This document shows positions 1 through 7,546 of a DNA stretch of 64,000 bases, piece by piece. The stretch covers positions 4,010,501 to 4,074,500 of the forward strand of contig NZ_CP108462.1 of NCBI RefSeq assembly GCF_036226365.1. Direction: 5' to 3'. This DNA is from Streptomyces sp. NBC_01262. GTDB taxonomy: Bacteria; Actinomycetota; Actinomycetes; Streptomycetales; Streptomycetaceae. Position numbers and translations under genes: made by a program. The notes under the pieces are model-generated. The model was not told where the DNA came from. It did no database searches and saw nothing but the letters and a program-made list of their open reading frames with translations. Positions within the stretch are counted from its first letter, which is position 1. Each line of letters starts with the position of its first letter.

Positions 1-243
1 CACGATCCGCAGGTCCGGGTCGGGGACGTCGTCCGAGGTCAGCCAGGCCTGCCAGCGTCCGGGGGCGTCGAGTCGGACGCCGAGGAGGGGGTGGCGGCGG
101 CGCAGGGCGGCGAGCTCGTCGCGGATCCGGGCGGGGTGGGCCCGTCCGGTGACGCGGGCGGTGACGGCGAAGTTGACGGGGAGGACCTCGCCTGCGGCCC
201 AGACGAGGCGCTCGGTCGGCGAGAGGCGTCGGCGTACGGTCAC
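1..243 (-). CDS. Condensation/PapA-like acyltransferase, partial (N-terminus only)
   Basis: Only the first 81 codons are present; the gene runs off the left edge. The GTG start overlaps the stop of the upstream reductase gene as GTGA, so it is translationally coupled and last in view of a five-gene operon. The visible N-terminus begins RRRLSPTERLVW, continues with NFAVTARVTG and then LRRRHPLLGVRLDAPG, which is the opening of the PapA/condensation-domain acyltransferase fold (the short N-terminal helix, then the 'HP-L' strand). The catalytic HHxxxDG motif would lie beyond the edge. Known family members move acyl groups from CoA or carrier protein to alcohols or amines. In this operon an O- or N-acylation of a lipid product is a reasonable inference. 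Confidence 0.6.
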   Translation of the reverse strand, partial: MTVRRRLSPTERLVWAAGEVLPVNFAVTARVTGRAHPARIRDELAALRRRHPLLGVRLDAPGRWQAWLTSDDVPDPDLRIV

Positions 244-1190
244 GAGCGCGGCGCCAGGGCGGAGCGGAGGCCGTCGGCCAGGGTGATCTGCGCGGTGAAG
301 GGGAGCCGGCCCGGGGCGGCCGTCCAGTCGGGGTGCAGGGCCTCGGTGACCTTGTCGGGGGTCAGGGTGGTGCCCCGGCCGAAGACCCGCGCGGCGCCCC
401 TGGCCGCCCAGACCGGCACGCGCACGACGCGCGGGGGCCGCCTGCCGAGCGCCGTGGCGACGGCGGCGCCGATGTCGTCCCAGAGGTGCTCGGTGCCGTC
501 GCTGACGTGGTGGACCGCGCCGTCCGCACCGCACTCGGCGGCCGTGAGCAGCGCGCGGCACAGGTCGTCCACATGGATGAGGGAGTAGCGGCGCGGCCCG
601 GGGCCGCCGACGACGGGGAGCAGCCCGGCCCGCACCGACGCGACCAGTCGGGGCAGGAACTCCCGGTCCCCGGGTCCGTAGACGATCGGCGGGCGCACGA
701 CGGTCCCCCGGTCGCCGACCGCGCGCTCGCCGCCCAGCTTGCTGCGTCCGTACGCGGAGACCGGGGCCGGCGGATCGTCCTCGTGCCGCAGCCGCCCGGG
801 GCCGGAGGCGGCCAGCGACGAGCAGAGGACGAGGCGGGGTGGCCGCGGGAGGGCCGCGAGGGCGCTGCACAGCATGCGCGTGCCGTGTTCGTTGATCTCG
901 TCGTACGCATGCGCATGGGCGGCTTTGGTGAGCCCGGCGAGGTGGATGACGCGGTCCGGGGCGGCCTCCTGGACGGCGGTGAGGAGGCCGGTGCCGGTGG
1001 CGAGGTCCCCGGGAAGGGAGCGGGCGGCTCCGGGGGCGTGGCGGCCTTCGCGGACGAGGGCGGTCACGTCGTGGCCGCCCTCGGTGAGATGGCGTACGAG
1101 GTGGCGGCCGATGAAGCCGGTCGCGCCGGTGACCAGATACCGCATGGGGGGCTGCATGGGGGGCTGCACGGGGGGCTGCACGGGGGGCAT
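240..1190 (-). CDS. NAD(P)-dependent epimerase/reductase, CerR-like
   Basis: An extended short-chain dehydrogenase of about 316 residues. The Rossmann motif GATGFIG lies near residue 22 and the catalytic YGRSK (Tyr147, Lys151) follows a conserved SSLAASGP segment. This last pattern resembles the NAD epimerase-like ceramide reductase of bacterial sphingolipid operons (known family; the match here is by eye). The first ATG, 5 bp after the upstream stop, adds a proline-rich PPVQ/PPMQ repeat before the core; an ATG at 1145 starts directly at MRYLVTGATG. Neither has a clear ribosome site, so coupling to the GNAT gene is likely. The stop overlaps the next start as GTGA. Substrate is unknown; a keto- or imine-lipid reduction is inferred from context. 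Confidence 0.75.
   Translation of the reverse strand: MPPVQPPVQPPMQPPMRYLVTGATGFIGRHLVRHLTEGGHDVTALVREGRHAPGAARSLPGDLATGTGLLTAVQEAAPDRVIHLAGLTKAAHAHAYDEINEHGTRMLCSALAALPRPPRLVLCSSLAASGPGRLRHEDDPPAPVSAYGRSKLGGERAVGDRGTVVRPPIVYGPGDREFLPRLVASVRAGLLPVVGGPGPRRYSLIHVDDLCRALLTAAECGADGAVHHVSDGTEHLWDDIGAAVATALGRRPPRVVRVPVWAARGAARVFGRGTTLTPDKVTEALHPDWTAAPGRLPFTAQITLADGLRSALAPRS
1145..1190. repeat. 12-bp tandem repeat at the reductase N-terminus
   Basis: About three and a half copies of a GGGGGGCTGCAC/T unit encode the PPVQ/PPMQ repeats that precede the Rossmann fold of the reductase gene. Copy-number change would alter only the N-terminal tail, in frame. Two ATG codons inside the repeat could serve as alternative starts. 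Confidence 0.7.
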
Positions 1191-1195
1191 CGCGG

Positions 1196-2335
1196 TCAGC
1201 CCGCGCTGCGCTCGTAGAGGCGGTGGGTGCGGAAGAGCTGCCCGCCCACCGCCTTGGCGTAGCGGTTGGCGTCGCGGTTGTCCTCCAGGATCCAGGACAG
1301 CTCGCTCTCGGTGTAGCCGAGGCGGAAGGCGGCGCGCTGGGCCTGGGCGAACATGGCGGCGGCCAGGCCCCGGTTGCGGTGCTCCTTCTTGATGCCGGAG
1401 GTGACGGCCCGGGTGCGGTCGATGCGGCGGGCAGCCCGGGTGACGCGGACCAGGCCGACCGGGAGGCCGAAGGTGGTGAGGCGGCCGTGGGCGGCGGCGA
1501 GGGCCTGGTTGGTGTCGGGGAGCCACAGGGTGAAGGCGGCTGGGTCGCCGCCGACCTCGACGATCTGGAGCAGCTCGGGCCGGATGATGGGCTTGAGCTG
1601 CTGCACGGTGTGCTCGAACTCGCGGTCGGTCATGGGGACGGCGGCGTAGTTCTCGGCCCAGGCGTCGTTGTAGATGTCCTTGACGGCGGCGAGATCGGCG
1701 TCGAATCGCCCCGGGTCCAGCGGTCGCACCACCACATCGGGCGCGGCCAGCGCCCGTTCGGCCACCCGCCGCACCGCCGCCGGGGGCTCGCCGTCGGCGG
1801 GCATCGGGATCCGCCAGGACAGCAGGTCCTTGGCCTTGGTGAAGCCGCAGCGGGTGAGCAGGCCCGGGTAGTACGGGGGGTTGTGCGGCATCAGCATGGT
1901 GGGCGGTCCGCCGAAGCCGTCCACGAGCACGCCGCACTCGTCGTTGGTGGACAGGCTGAGCGGGCCGAGCATGCGCGTGAGGCCGCGCTCGCCGAGCCAC
2001 CCGGCGGCCGTGTCGAAGAGGGCGGCGGCGGCCTCGGGGTCGTCGGCGCACTCGAACAGGCCGAAGTGGCCGCACTTCGGGTCGTGCCGCTCGGTGAAGC
2101 GGGGGTCGACGACGGCGGCGATACGGCCCACCACCTTGCCCGACCGGCGCGCCAGGAAGAGCTGGACGGTGCCGTTGTCGTGGAACGGGTTGCGGCCCGG
2201 GTCGAGGAAGGCGCGCCGCTCGCGCTCCAGGGGGGCCACCCAGTGCGGGTCGTCGCGGTAGACGGCGTACGGGAGGCGGATGAAGGCGGTGGTGTCGGCC
2301 CGGCCGCTTACGGGGGTGACGGTGAGGTCGGTCAT
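1196..2335 (-). CDS. GNAT-fold N-acyltransferase, YghO / bacterial ceramide synthase-like
   Basis: A 379-residue protein of the long GNAT family that includes E. coli YghO. Visible hallmarks are RLPYAVYRDDPHWVAPLERE near the N-terminus, a GRIAAVVDPRF strand, LGPLSLSTNDECGVLVDGF, the MPHNPPYYPGLL segment and a C-terminal GIKKEHRNRGLAAAMF acyl-CoA loop. It starts at an ATG that overlaps the stop of the alpha-oxoamine synthase gene (ATGA). Long GNAT proteins beside serine palmitoyltransferase-like enzymes have been identified as bacterial ceramide synthases that N-acylate the sphingoid amine. I infer the same role here from the neighbours; the exact acyl donor and acceptor cannot be read from sequence. 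Confidence 0.75.
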   Translation of the reverse strand: MTDLTVTPVSGRADTTAFIRLPYAVYRDDPHWVAPLERERRAFLDPGRNPFHDNGTVQLFLARRSGKVVGRIAAVVDPRFTERHDPKCGHFGLFECADDPEAAAALFDTAAGWLGERGLTRMLGPLSLSTNDECGVLVDGFGGPPTMLMPHNPPYYPGLLTRCGFTKAKDLLSWRIPMPADGEPPAAVRRVAERALAAPDVVVRPLDPGRFDADLAAVKDIYNDAWAENYAAVPMTDREFEHTVQQLKPIIRPELLQIVEVGGDPAAFTLWLPDTNQALAAAHGRLTTFGLPVGLVRVTRAARRIDRTRAVTSGIKKEHRNRGLAAAMFAQAQRAAFRLGYTESELSWILEDNRDANRYAKAVGGQLFRTHRLYERSAG

Positions 2336-3585
2336 CGTGCGCTCATTACGTCGGCCGGCCGTGCCTGGCGCGGGAGGGGGCGTGCCCCCGGGATCAGACC
2401 CAGGCGGCGGCCCGCCGCGGCGAAGGCGTCCAGGATCCGGGAGAGGTGGTCGTCGGTGTGGGTGGCCTGTACGGAGAGCCGGATCAGCGCCCGGCCCATC
2501 GGGACGGCGGGAGCGACCACGGCATGCGCGAACACGCCTTCGTCGAGGAGCAGGCCCCACATGCGCGCGCAGAGTTCCTCGTCGCCGATGTGCACCGGGA
2601 CGATCGGGGTCACGGCTTCCGGCTCGCCTTCCGCCCCGCCCGTACTCAGGCCGAACTCGCGCAGCCCGCTGCGCAGGCGTCCGGCCAGATCCAGCACGCG
2701 CATGCGGCGTTCGGGTTCCGCCTCGATGATGTCCAGCGCGGCGAGGGCGGCGGCGAGGGCGGCGGGCGGCATCGAGGCGGTGAAGATGACCGGGCGGGCC
2801 GTGTAGCGCAGGTAGTTGATGACGGTGGCCGGGCCGGCCAGTACGCCGCCGACCGAGCCGAAGCACTTGGAGAGGGTGCCGGTGTACAGGTCGACGGCGT
2901 CCGGCAGGCCGAAGTGCTCGGCCACGCCGCGCCCGCCGGGGCCCAGCAGCCCGATGTCGTGGGCGCCGTCCACGACGAGGCGGGCGCCGTGGCGGCGGGC
3001 GAGGACGGTGAGCTCGGGGAGCCGGCACAGGTCGCCCTCCATGGAGAACAGCCCGTCGGTCACGATGATCTTCGCCGTACCGGGGTCCGCCGCCGCGAGC
3101 TGCCGCTCCAGGTCGGCCATGTCGGAGTGGGCGTACAGCCGCTTGGCAGCGGCGCCGAGCCGGATGGCGTCGACGAGGGAGGCGTGGTTGGCCGCGTCGC
3201 TGAAGACCAGGTCGCCCCTGCCGAACAGCGGGGTCAGGGCCAGATTCGCCTGGAAGCCGGTCGTGGTCACGATCGCGGCCTCGCGGCCGAGGAACGCGGC
3301 CATCCGAGCCTCCAGCTCCTCGTGCAGCGGCAGCGTCCCGCAGACCAGCCGGCTGCCGGAGCAGGAGGTGCCGTACTCCCCCGCGGCCTTGGCGGCGGCG
3401 GCCGTCACGCGCGGGTCGGCGGACAGGCCGAGGTAGTCGTTGCAGGCGGTCATGACCACGCGTACGCCGTCGACCAGGGCCTCGCCTTCGCCGATGGCGG
3501 TGAGCGGGCGGCTGAAGGGCCGTGGTCCGGTCTCCGTCAGGGCCCGGGCGAACGACGACAGATGCTTGTCGAAGATATCCGCCAC
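2332..3585 (-). CDS. Alpha-oxoamine synthase (serine palmitoyltransferase/KBL/BioF family)
   Basis: A 417-residue PLP enzyme that condenses an amino acid with an acyl thioester, losing CO2, to give a 2-amino-3-ketone. The GTG start is set by a GAGGAGAG ribosome site 4-5 bases upstream. Motifs: ACNDYLGLS (~47-55), His134 in AANHAS, Asp206 and His209 in VVDGAHDIG, and the PLP lysine Lys240 in TGTLSKCFGS. The IFTASMPPA segment resembles serine palmitoyltransferases more than biotin BioF, and no bio genes are near. The second acidic residue usually after Asp206 is glycine. Ten bases separate it from the P450 upstream, and it overlaps the GNAT gene. Likely first committed step of an amino-lipid pathway; the amino acid used (serine, alanine, glycine, cysteate) is not predictable. 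Confidence 0.85.
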   Translation of the reverse strand: MADIFDKHLSSFARALTETGPRPFSRPLTAIGEGEALVDGVRVVMTACNDYLGLSADPRVTAAAAKAAGEYGTSCSGSRLVCGTLPLHEELEARMAAFLGREAAIVTTTGFQANLALTPLFGRGDLVFSDAANHASLVDAIRLGAAAKRLYAHSDMADLERQLAAADPGTAKIIVTDGLFSMEGDLCRLPELTVLARRHGARLVVDGAHDIGLLGPGGRGVAEHFGLPDAVDLYTGTLSKCFGSVGGVLAGPATVINYLRYTARPVIFTASMPPAALAAALAALDIIEAEPERRMRVLDLAGRLRSGLREFGLSTGGAEGEPEAVTPIVPVHIGDEELCARMWGLLLDEGVFAHAVVAPAVPMGRALIRLSVQATHTDDHLSRILDAFAAAGRRLGLIPGARPLPRQARPADVMSAR

Positions 3586-3595
3586 TTGTCTCTCC

Positions 3596-4867
3596 TCAAC
3601 GCGTGATGGGCAGTCGGGTGATGGGCAGTCGGGTGATGTCGGCCATGCTCGGTCCCGGCTGCCGCACCGGCGGCCCGGCCGGGCGCGCGCCGGGCAGTTC
3701 GCGGGCGAAGGCCCGTACGAAGGCCGTGGCCTGCGCACGGGCCAGATGGGTCCCCAGGCAGTAGTGCAGCCCCGAGCCGAAGGCCAGCAGCCGCTGGGGC
3801 GCCCGGTACGGGTCGAAGGTGTGCGGGTCGGTGAAGACGTCCGGGTCGCGGTGGGCCGCGCCGATGAGGGCGTGGACGACCTGCCCGGCGGGCAGCGTCC
3901 GGCCGCCGAGTTCGGTTGCGGCGGCGGCGACCCTGGTCACCACCCGGCCGGGCGGGTCCCAGCGCAGCAGCTCGTCCGTGAGGCGCTCGACGGATCCTGA
4001 TCCCGGTGCCTGCTCCTGCTCCTGCGCCCCCTCCTGCTCCTGGCGGATCCTTTCCGCGAGGCCCGGATACGTCACCAGAGCGTGTGCCAGGCCCGCGAGC
4101 AGCGCCGCGGTGGTCGGCACCCCGGCCGAGAACAGCGTGAGCAGCACATGCCGGGCCCCGCCCCGGTCCTCGGCCGCCCAGCGGGACAGCAGGTCCCCGG
4201 CGGGCCTGCGGACGCGCTCGGCCAGGATCCGGTCGTAGCAGGCCAGTTGGGCGACGGCGGCCTCGTCGGCCCGGCGTACGACACTGGGCGGGCTGGCCAG
4301 TTCCTCGACCCGCACCATGGCCAGGCTCTCGGCGGCCAGCCAGGCCAGGTCGACCTCCGGCGGCAGCCCCACCAGCCCGGCCAGCACGGCGGTCGGCAGG
4401 GGGCGGCAGACGGCGGCCACGATGTCGGCGGGGCCGTGGCCGCGGATCCGGTCGGCGAAGGCGCGTACGTACGCGTCCACGAGCGGCTCCACCAGGGCGG
4501 CGGCGCCGTCCGTCATGGCCCGGGGGGACAGGGCGGCGGTCAGCGGGCGGCGGCGCTCGGTGTGCTCGGGCGGGTCCTGCTGCAGCGGGGTCTCGCACAG
4601 CGCCACGGTGCTCGCGCTGCGCCGCCAGCCGGGGCGGTTGGCGTCGCGCCAGCGGGCGCCGAGCGTGTGCCACGTCCGGTCGGCGAGGACCTGGCGGCAG
4701 TCGTCGTAGCCGGTGACCAGCAGCGCGTTCCAGTGGGTGGGGACGAGCGGTCCGGCGGCGCGAAGGTCGTCGTAGATCCCGGCGAGCTCTCCCGGGTCCG
4801 AGGACTGCCGCCACCGCCGTACGAGACCGGCCGCGGAGCGGGCGTCCAGGGTCGGGCTGATCAACAA
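3596..4867 (-). CDS. Cytochrome P450, first gene of the amino-lipid operon
   Basis: A soluble bacterial class P450 of 423 residues. The heme loop FGSGLHYCLGTHLAR places the thiolate at Cys370, and the K-helix ExxR is Glu299-Arg302. The I-helix reads SAGVPTTAAL (~247-256), so proline stands where the conserved acid of the AGxD/E-T-T oxygen-activation motif is expected. A Gln/Glu-rich insert (~275-292) and a C-terminal tail repeating LPITR are unusual. The start is a TTG (4867, or the adjacent TTG at 4864); no good ribosome site is visible, so the start is uncertain. It heads the operon ending in the PapA-like gene, so hydroxylation or desaturation of the amino-lipid is a plausible role. No ferredoxin or reductase gene is nearby. 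Confidence 0.85.
   Translation of the reverse strand: MLISPTLDARSAAGLVRRWRQSSDPGELAGIYDDLRAAGPLVPTHWNALLVTGYDDCRQVLADRTWHTLGARWRDANRPGWRRSASTVALCETPLQQDPPEHTERRRPLTAALSPRAMTDGAAALVEPLVDAYVRAFADRIRGHGPADIVAAVCRPLPTAVLAGLVGLPPEVDLAWLAAESLAMVRVEELASPPSVVRRADEAAVAQLACYDRILAERVRRPAGDLLSRWAAEDRGGARHVLLTLFSAGVPTTAALLAGLAHALVTYPGLAERIRQEQEGAQEQEQAPGSGSVERLTDELLRWDPPGRVVTRVAAAATELGGRTLPAGQVVHALIGAAHRDPDVFTDPHTFDPYRAPQRLLAFGSGLHYCLGTHLARAQATAFVRAFARELPGARPAGPPVRQPGPSMADITRLPITRLPITR
3603..3638. repeat. 15-bp direct repeat in the P450 3' end
   Basis: The unit GTGATGGGCAGTCGG occurs twice in tandem plus a partial third copy. It lies at the very end of the P450 gene and encodes its repeated LPITR tail, just before the ribosome site of the oxoamine synthase gene. 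Confidence 0.75.
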
Positions 4868-4872
4868 GGCTC

Positions 4873-4908
4873 TAACTCATCTGTCGGAACGGAATGCGAC
4901 CTGAGTTA
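4873..4908. promoter_or_regulatory. Inverted repeat upstream of the P450 operon
   Basis: TAACTCA (4873-4879) and TGAGTTA (4902-4908) form perfect 7-bp arms separated by 22 bp, directly upstream of the P450 start. This could be an operator with two half sites or a leader hairpin. No regulator gene lies beside the operon within the window, so its binder is unknown. Confidence 0.35.
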
Positions 4909-5050
4909 AGAAGACTGCTCCGCCACATACGTTCCGAGCCAGCCAAGTCGGCCCGTTTCACCCGCCCGTGGACATAATTCGTGTTTCATCGCCCGGGTCG
5001 GCTACTGTGCTGCGCTCACCAAGCGCCACGCACGCCTCACTCCTCGCGGT

Positions 5051-6073
5051 TCACCCCGCGCGGTGGACCACCGCTTCGCAGAGCCCCGCGAGCGCGGCCT
5101 TGGCCGAGCAGTCCGGCAGCGGGGCCAGCGTGGCCCGTGCCTCCTCCGCGTACCGCACCGTGTCCTTGCGGGCCTGCTCCAGCGCCGGGTGGGCGCGCAT
5201 CAGCTTCAGCGCCTCGGCGTGGCGGCTGTCGTCCGTGAGGTCGCCGTCGAGCAGCTCGCACAGCCGCCGGTCGTCGGCGGAGGCCGAGCCGTTGGCCTTG
5301 GCGACCTGCGAGCGCAGGTGGAGTACGGGAAGGGTCGGCACGCCCTCGCGCAGGTCCGTGCCCGGGGTCTTGCCGGACTCGTGGCTGTCGCTCGCGATGT
5401 CCAGGATGTCGTCCGCGAGCTGGAACGCGGTGCCCAGGCGCTCCCCGTACTGCGTGAGGATGTCGACGACCGTCTCGTCCGCGCCCGACATCAGCGCGCC
5501 GAAGCGGCCCGACACGGCGGTCAGCGAGCTGGCCTTCCCGGAGATCACATCCAGGTAGTGCTCGATCGGGTCCCGCCCCTCGCGCGGGCCGATGGTCTCC
5601 AGGATCTGGCCGGTGACCAGCCGCTCGAAGGCCTCCGACTGAATCCGTACGGCCTCCGGCCCGAGGTCGGCCAGTATGCGGGACGCCTTGGAGAACAGGA
5701 AGTCGCCGGTCAGCACCGCGACCGAGTTGTCCCAGCGGGCGTTCGCGCTCGGCACGCCCCGGCGGACCTCCGCCTCGTCCATCACGTCGTCGTGGTACAG
5801 CGTCGCCAGGTGCGTCAGCTCCACCACGACCGCCGAGGGCACGATCCCGGGCGAGTGCGGGTCCCCGAACTGCGCCGCCAGCATCACCAGCAGCGGCCGG
5901 AACCGCTTCCCGCCGGCCCGCACCAGATGCCGCGCCGCCTCCGCGATGAACGGCACGTCGCTCTTCGTGGCCTCCAGCAGGCCTGCCTCGACGGCCGACA
6001 GCCCAGCCTGGATGTCGGCCTCAAGGGCCTCGTCCCGGACGCTCAGCCCGAAGGGCACGACGACGGTCGTCAC
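5051..6073 (-). CDS. Polyprenyl diphosphate synthase (menaquinone side-chain type)
   Basis: A 340-residue trans-isoprenyl diphosphate synthase that extends allylic diphosphates with isopentenyl diphosphate. Both aspartate-rich motifs are present: DDVMD at 95-99 and DDILD at 221-225, with GGKRFRP near 54-60. Small residues before the first motif (VELTHLATLYHDD) fit a long-chain (C35-C45) product. The GTG start is preceded by AGGAGA at good spacing; longer upstream frames lack such a site. In Streptomyces a homologue near the nuo/mqn region is thought to make the menaquinone side chain, which agrees with the mqn genes further right. It is separated from the P450 operon by a 183-bp gap and probably has its own promoter. 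Confidence 0.9.
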   Translation of the reverse strand: MTTVVVPFGLSVRDEALEADIQAGLSAVEAGLLEATKSDVPFIAEAARHLVRAGGKRFRPLLVMLAAQFGDPHSPGIVPSAVVVELTHLATLYHDDVMDEAEVRRGVPSANARWDNSVAVLTGDFLFSKASRILADLGPEAVRIQSEAFERLVTGQILETIGPREGRDPIEHYLDVISGKASSLTAVSGRFGALMSGADETVVDILTQYGERLGTAFQLADDILDIASDSHESGKTPGTDLREGVPTLPVLHLRSQVAKANGSASADDRRLCELLDGDLTDDSRHAEALKLMRAHPALEQARKDTVRYAEEARATLAPLPDCSAKAALAGLCEAVVHRAG

Positions 6074-6282
6074 GAGGGATTCTCCTGTCGCTGAGATCGC
6101 TTCCGCGGCTGCTGGCGTGGCACGGCGTAGTGCGCTGTCTACACCGGCAGCGTAACCGGTCGCTTCGCGATCGCTGCGGGGGCATGGCCCTTCACGGCTT
6201 TTGCCCCGCCGGAGTGGCCGGTTGTGGGCAGGCGTTCCGCGGTCGCGGAGCACCTGCCCGTCACCCGGCGCGCCCGGCAGGA

Positions 6283-6301
6283 GAGCCCCCCGGTGGGGCT
6301 C
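6283..6301 (-). terminator. Hairpin after the flavoprotein/ATP-grasp pair
   Basis: GAGCCCC and GGGGCTC form a 7-bp stem with a 5-base loop about 20 bp past the flavoprotein stop codon. There is no T-tract, as is common for actinomycete terminators. A modest candidate. Confidence 0.4.
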
Positions 6302-6319
6302 GATGTCCCCCTGCGGGGC

Positions 6320-7546
6320 TCAGGCAACGCCCGCCGCGACCGCCTTCGCGAGGCGCGGGGAGGCCCATTCCGTACCGCACACGAAGCGCAGTACGGGACC
6401 GAAGGTGGCCGCGGCGGGCAGTCCGGTGAAGAAGAGCCCCGGGACGGAGGAGCCGAAATCGGCGCCGAGGCGGGGGGAGCCGGTGCGGCCGACCCGGGCG
6501 AGCCGGGCCCGCAGCTCGGGGCTGAGGAAGCCGAGCGCTTCGAGGTCGACGCGGTAGCCGGTGGCGGCGAGCACATGGTCGGCGGCGAACTCACCCGCGC
6601 GGCCGCCGGGCGCAGCCGTGGACAGCACGACCCGGCCCGTGGCGGAATCGGTGCGGGCCCCCCGGATCTCGTGCCCCGTGGAGACCCGCACCTTGCCCTC
6701 GAAGCGCTCGCGCAGCCACCACGCGCCGAGCGGGCCGAGGACCCGCCGCACCAGGTAGAGCCGGGTCGGTGCGGGCAGGTGGCGGAAGGCCTGGGCGTGG
6801 TAGCTGAAGGCGTAGAGCGACCAGGCCCGCCCGAAGGGGGACTCGGGGCGCAGCCGCGGCTGGCGGTCCGGCGCGACGCCGAAGCCCACCGTGCCGCGCC
6901 GGCGGCCGCGGGCGAGCAGGCGGACCCGGGCGCCGGCCTCGGCCAGCAGCGCGGCGCTCTCCAGCGCTGACTGCCCGGCGCCTACGACGATGACCTCCCG
7001 CTCGCCCAGGCGCCCCAGGTCGGGGTGCTGGGAGCTGTGCGAGACGGATCCGGCCGCTGACGGCCCGTCGGGCACGACGCCCCGCAGCACCTCCGGCACA
7101 TGCGCGAAGCCGTGCAGCCCGGTGGCGACGACCACCGCCCGCGCCTGGAACTGCTCGCCGGAGTCGAGCTTGAGGTCGAACAGAGCGCCGCGCCGGTCCA
7201 CCGACACCACCCGCACCTGCTCCAGGTCGGGGACGAGCCGCTCCTGGAACCAGCGTCCGTAGCCGATGAAGGTGTCGACCGGGATGATGTCCCAGTCCGT
7301 CACGAGCGGCTGCTCGCCCAGCTCGCGCCCGAAGTCCTGGAGGGTGTGGCCGGGCACGGCCGCCGAGATGTTGGAGGCGAGCGGTGTGGACTTCAGCAGC
7401 ATCCCGGCCGGCATCTGCTCCGCCCAGCTCACCATCGGGCTGCCGAAGACCCGGACGGACACACCGAGTGCCCGCAGGTGAGCGGCGGTCGACAGGCCGT
7501 AGGGACCGGCCCCGATCACAGCCACGGATACGGGTACGGAAGTCAT
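6320..7546 (-). CDS. FAD/NAD(P)-binding oxidoreductase (FMO/N-hydroxylase-like)
   Basis: A 408-residue flavoprotein with an N-terminal FAD site (VIGAGPYGLSTAAHLR), a second nucleotide site (VVGAGQSALESAALL, ~170) and the late LAATGYRVDLEAL signature. This layout is that of flavin monooxygenases and lysine/ornithine N-hydroxylase relatives, which use NADPH and oxygen. Its ATG overlaps the stop of the ATP-grasp gene (ATGA), so the two are made together. I do not recognise the pathway. The pairing suggests an oxidised metabolite that is amidated or otherwise ligated, but that is inference. No transporter or resistance gene is adjacent. Confidence 0.75.
   Translation of the reverse strand: MTSVPVSVAVIGAGPYGLSTAAHLRALGVSVRVFGSPMVSWAEQMPAGMLLKSTPLASNISAAVPGHTLQDFGRELGEQPLVTDWDIIPVDTFIGYGRWFQERLVPDLEQVRVVSVDRRGALFDLKLDSGEQFQARAVVVATGLHGFAHVPEVLRGVVPDGPSAAGSVSHSSQHPDLGRLGEREVIVVGAGQSALESAALLAEAGARVRLLARGRRRGTVGFGVAPDRQPRLRPESPFGRAWSLYAFSYHAQAFRHLPAPTRLYLVRRVLGPLGAWWLRERFEGKVRVSTGHEIRGARTDSATGRVVLSTAAPGGRAGEFAADHVLAATGYRVDLEALGFLSPELRARLARVGRTGSPRLGADFGSSVPGLFFTGLPAAATFGPVLRFVCGTEWASPRLAKAVAAGVA

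Noticed and set aside
2332..3585. Biotin synthesis BioF
   Set aside because: No other bio genes are adjacent, and the neighbours and the TASMPPA segment fit an amino-lipid oxoamine synthase better.
3596..4867. Premature frameshift or pseudogene in the P450 because of the odd I-helix and repeated tail
   Set aside because: Reading frame, heme loop and ExxR are intact and the next gene is normally spaced, so the gene looks functional.
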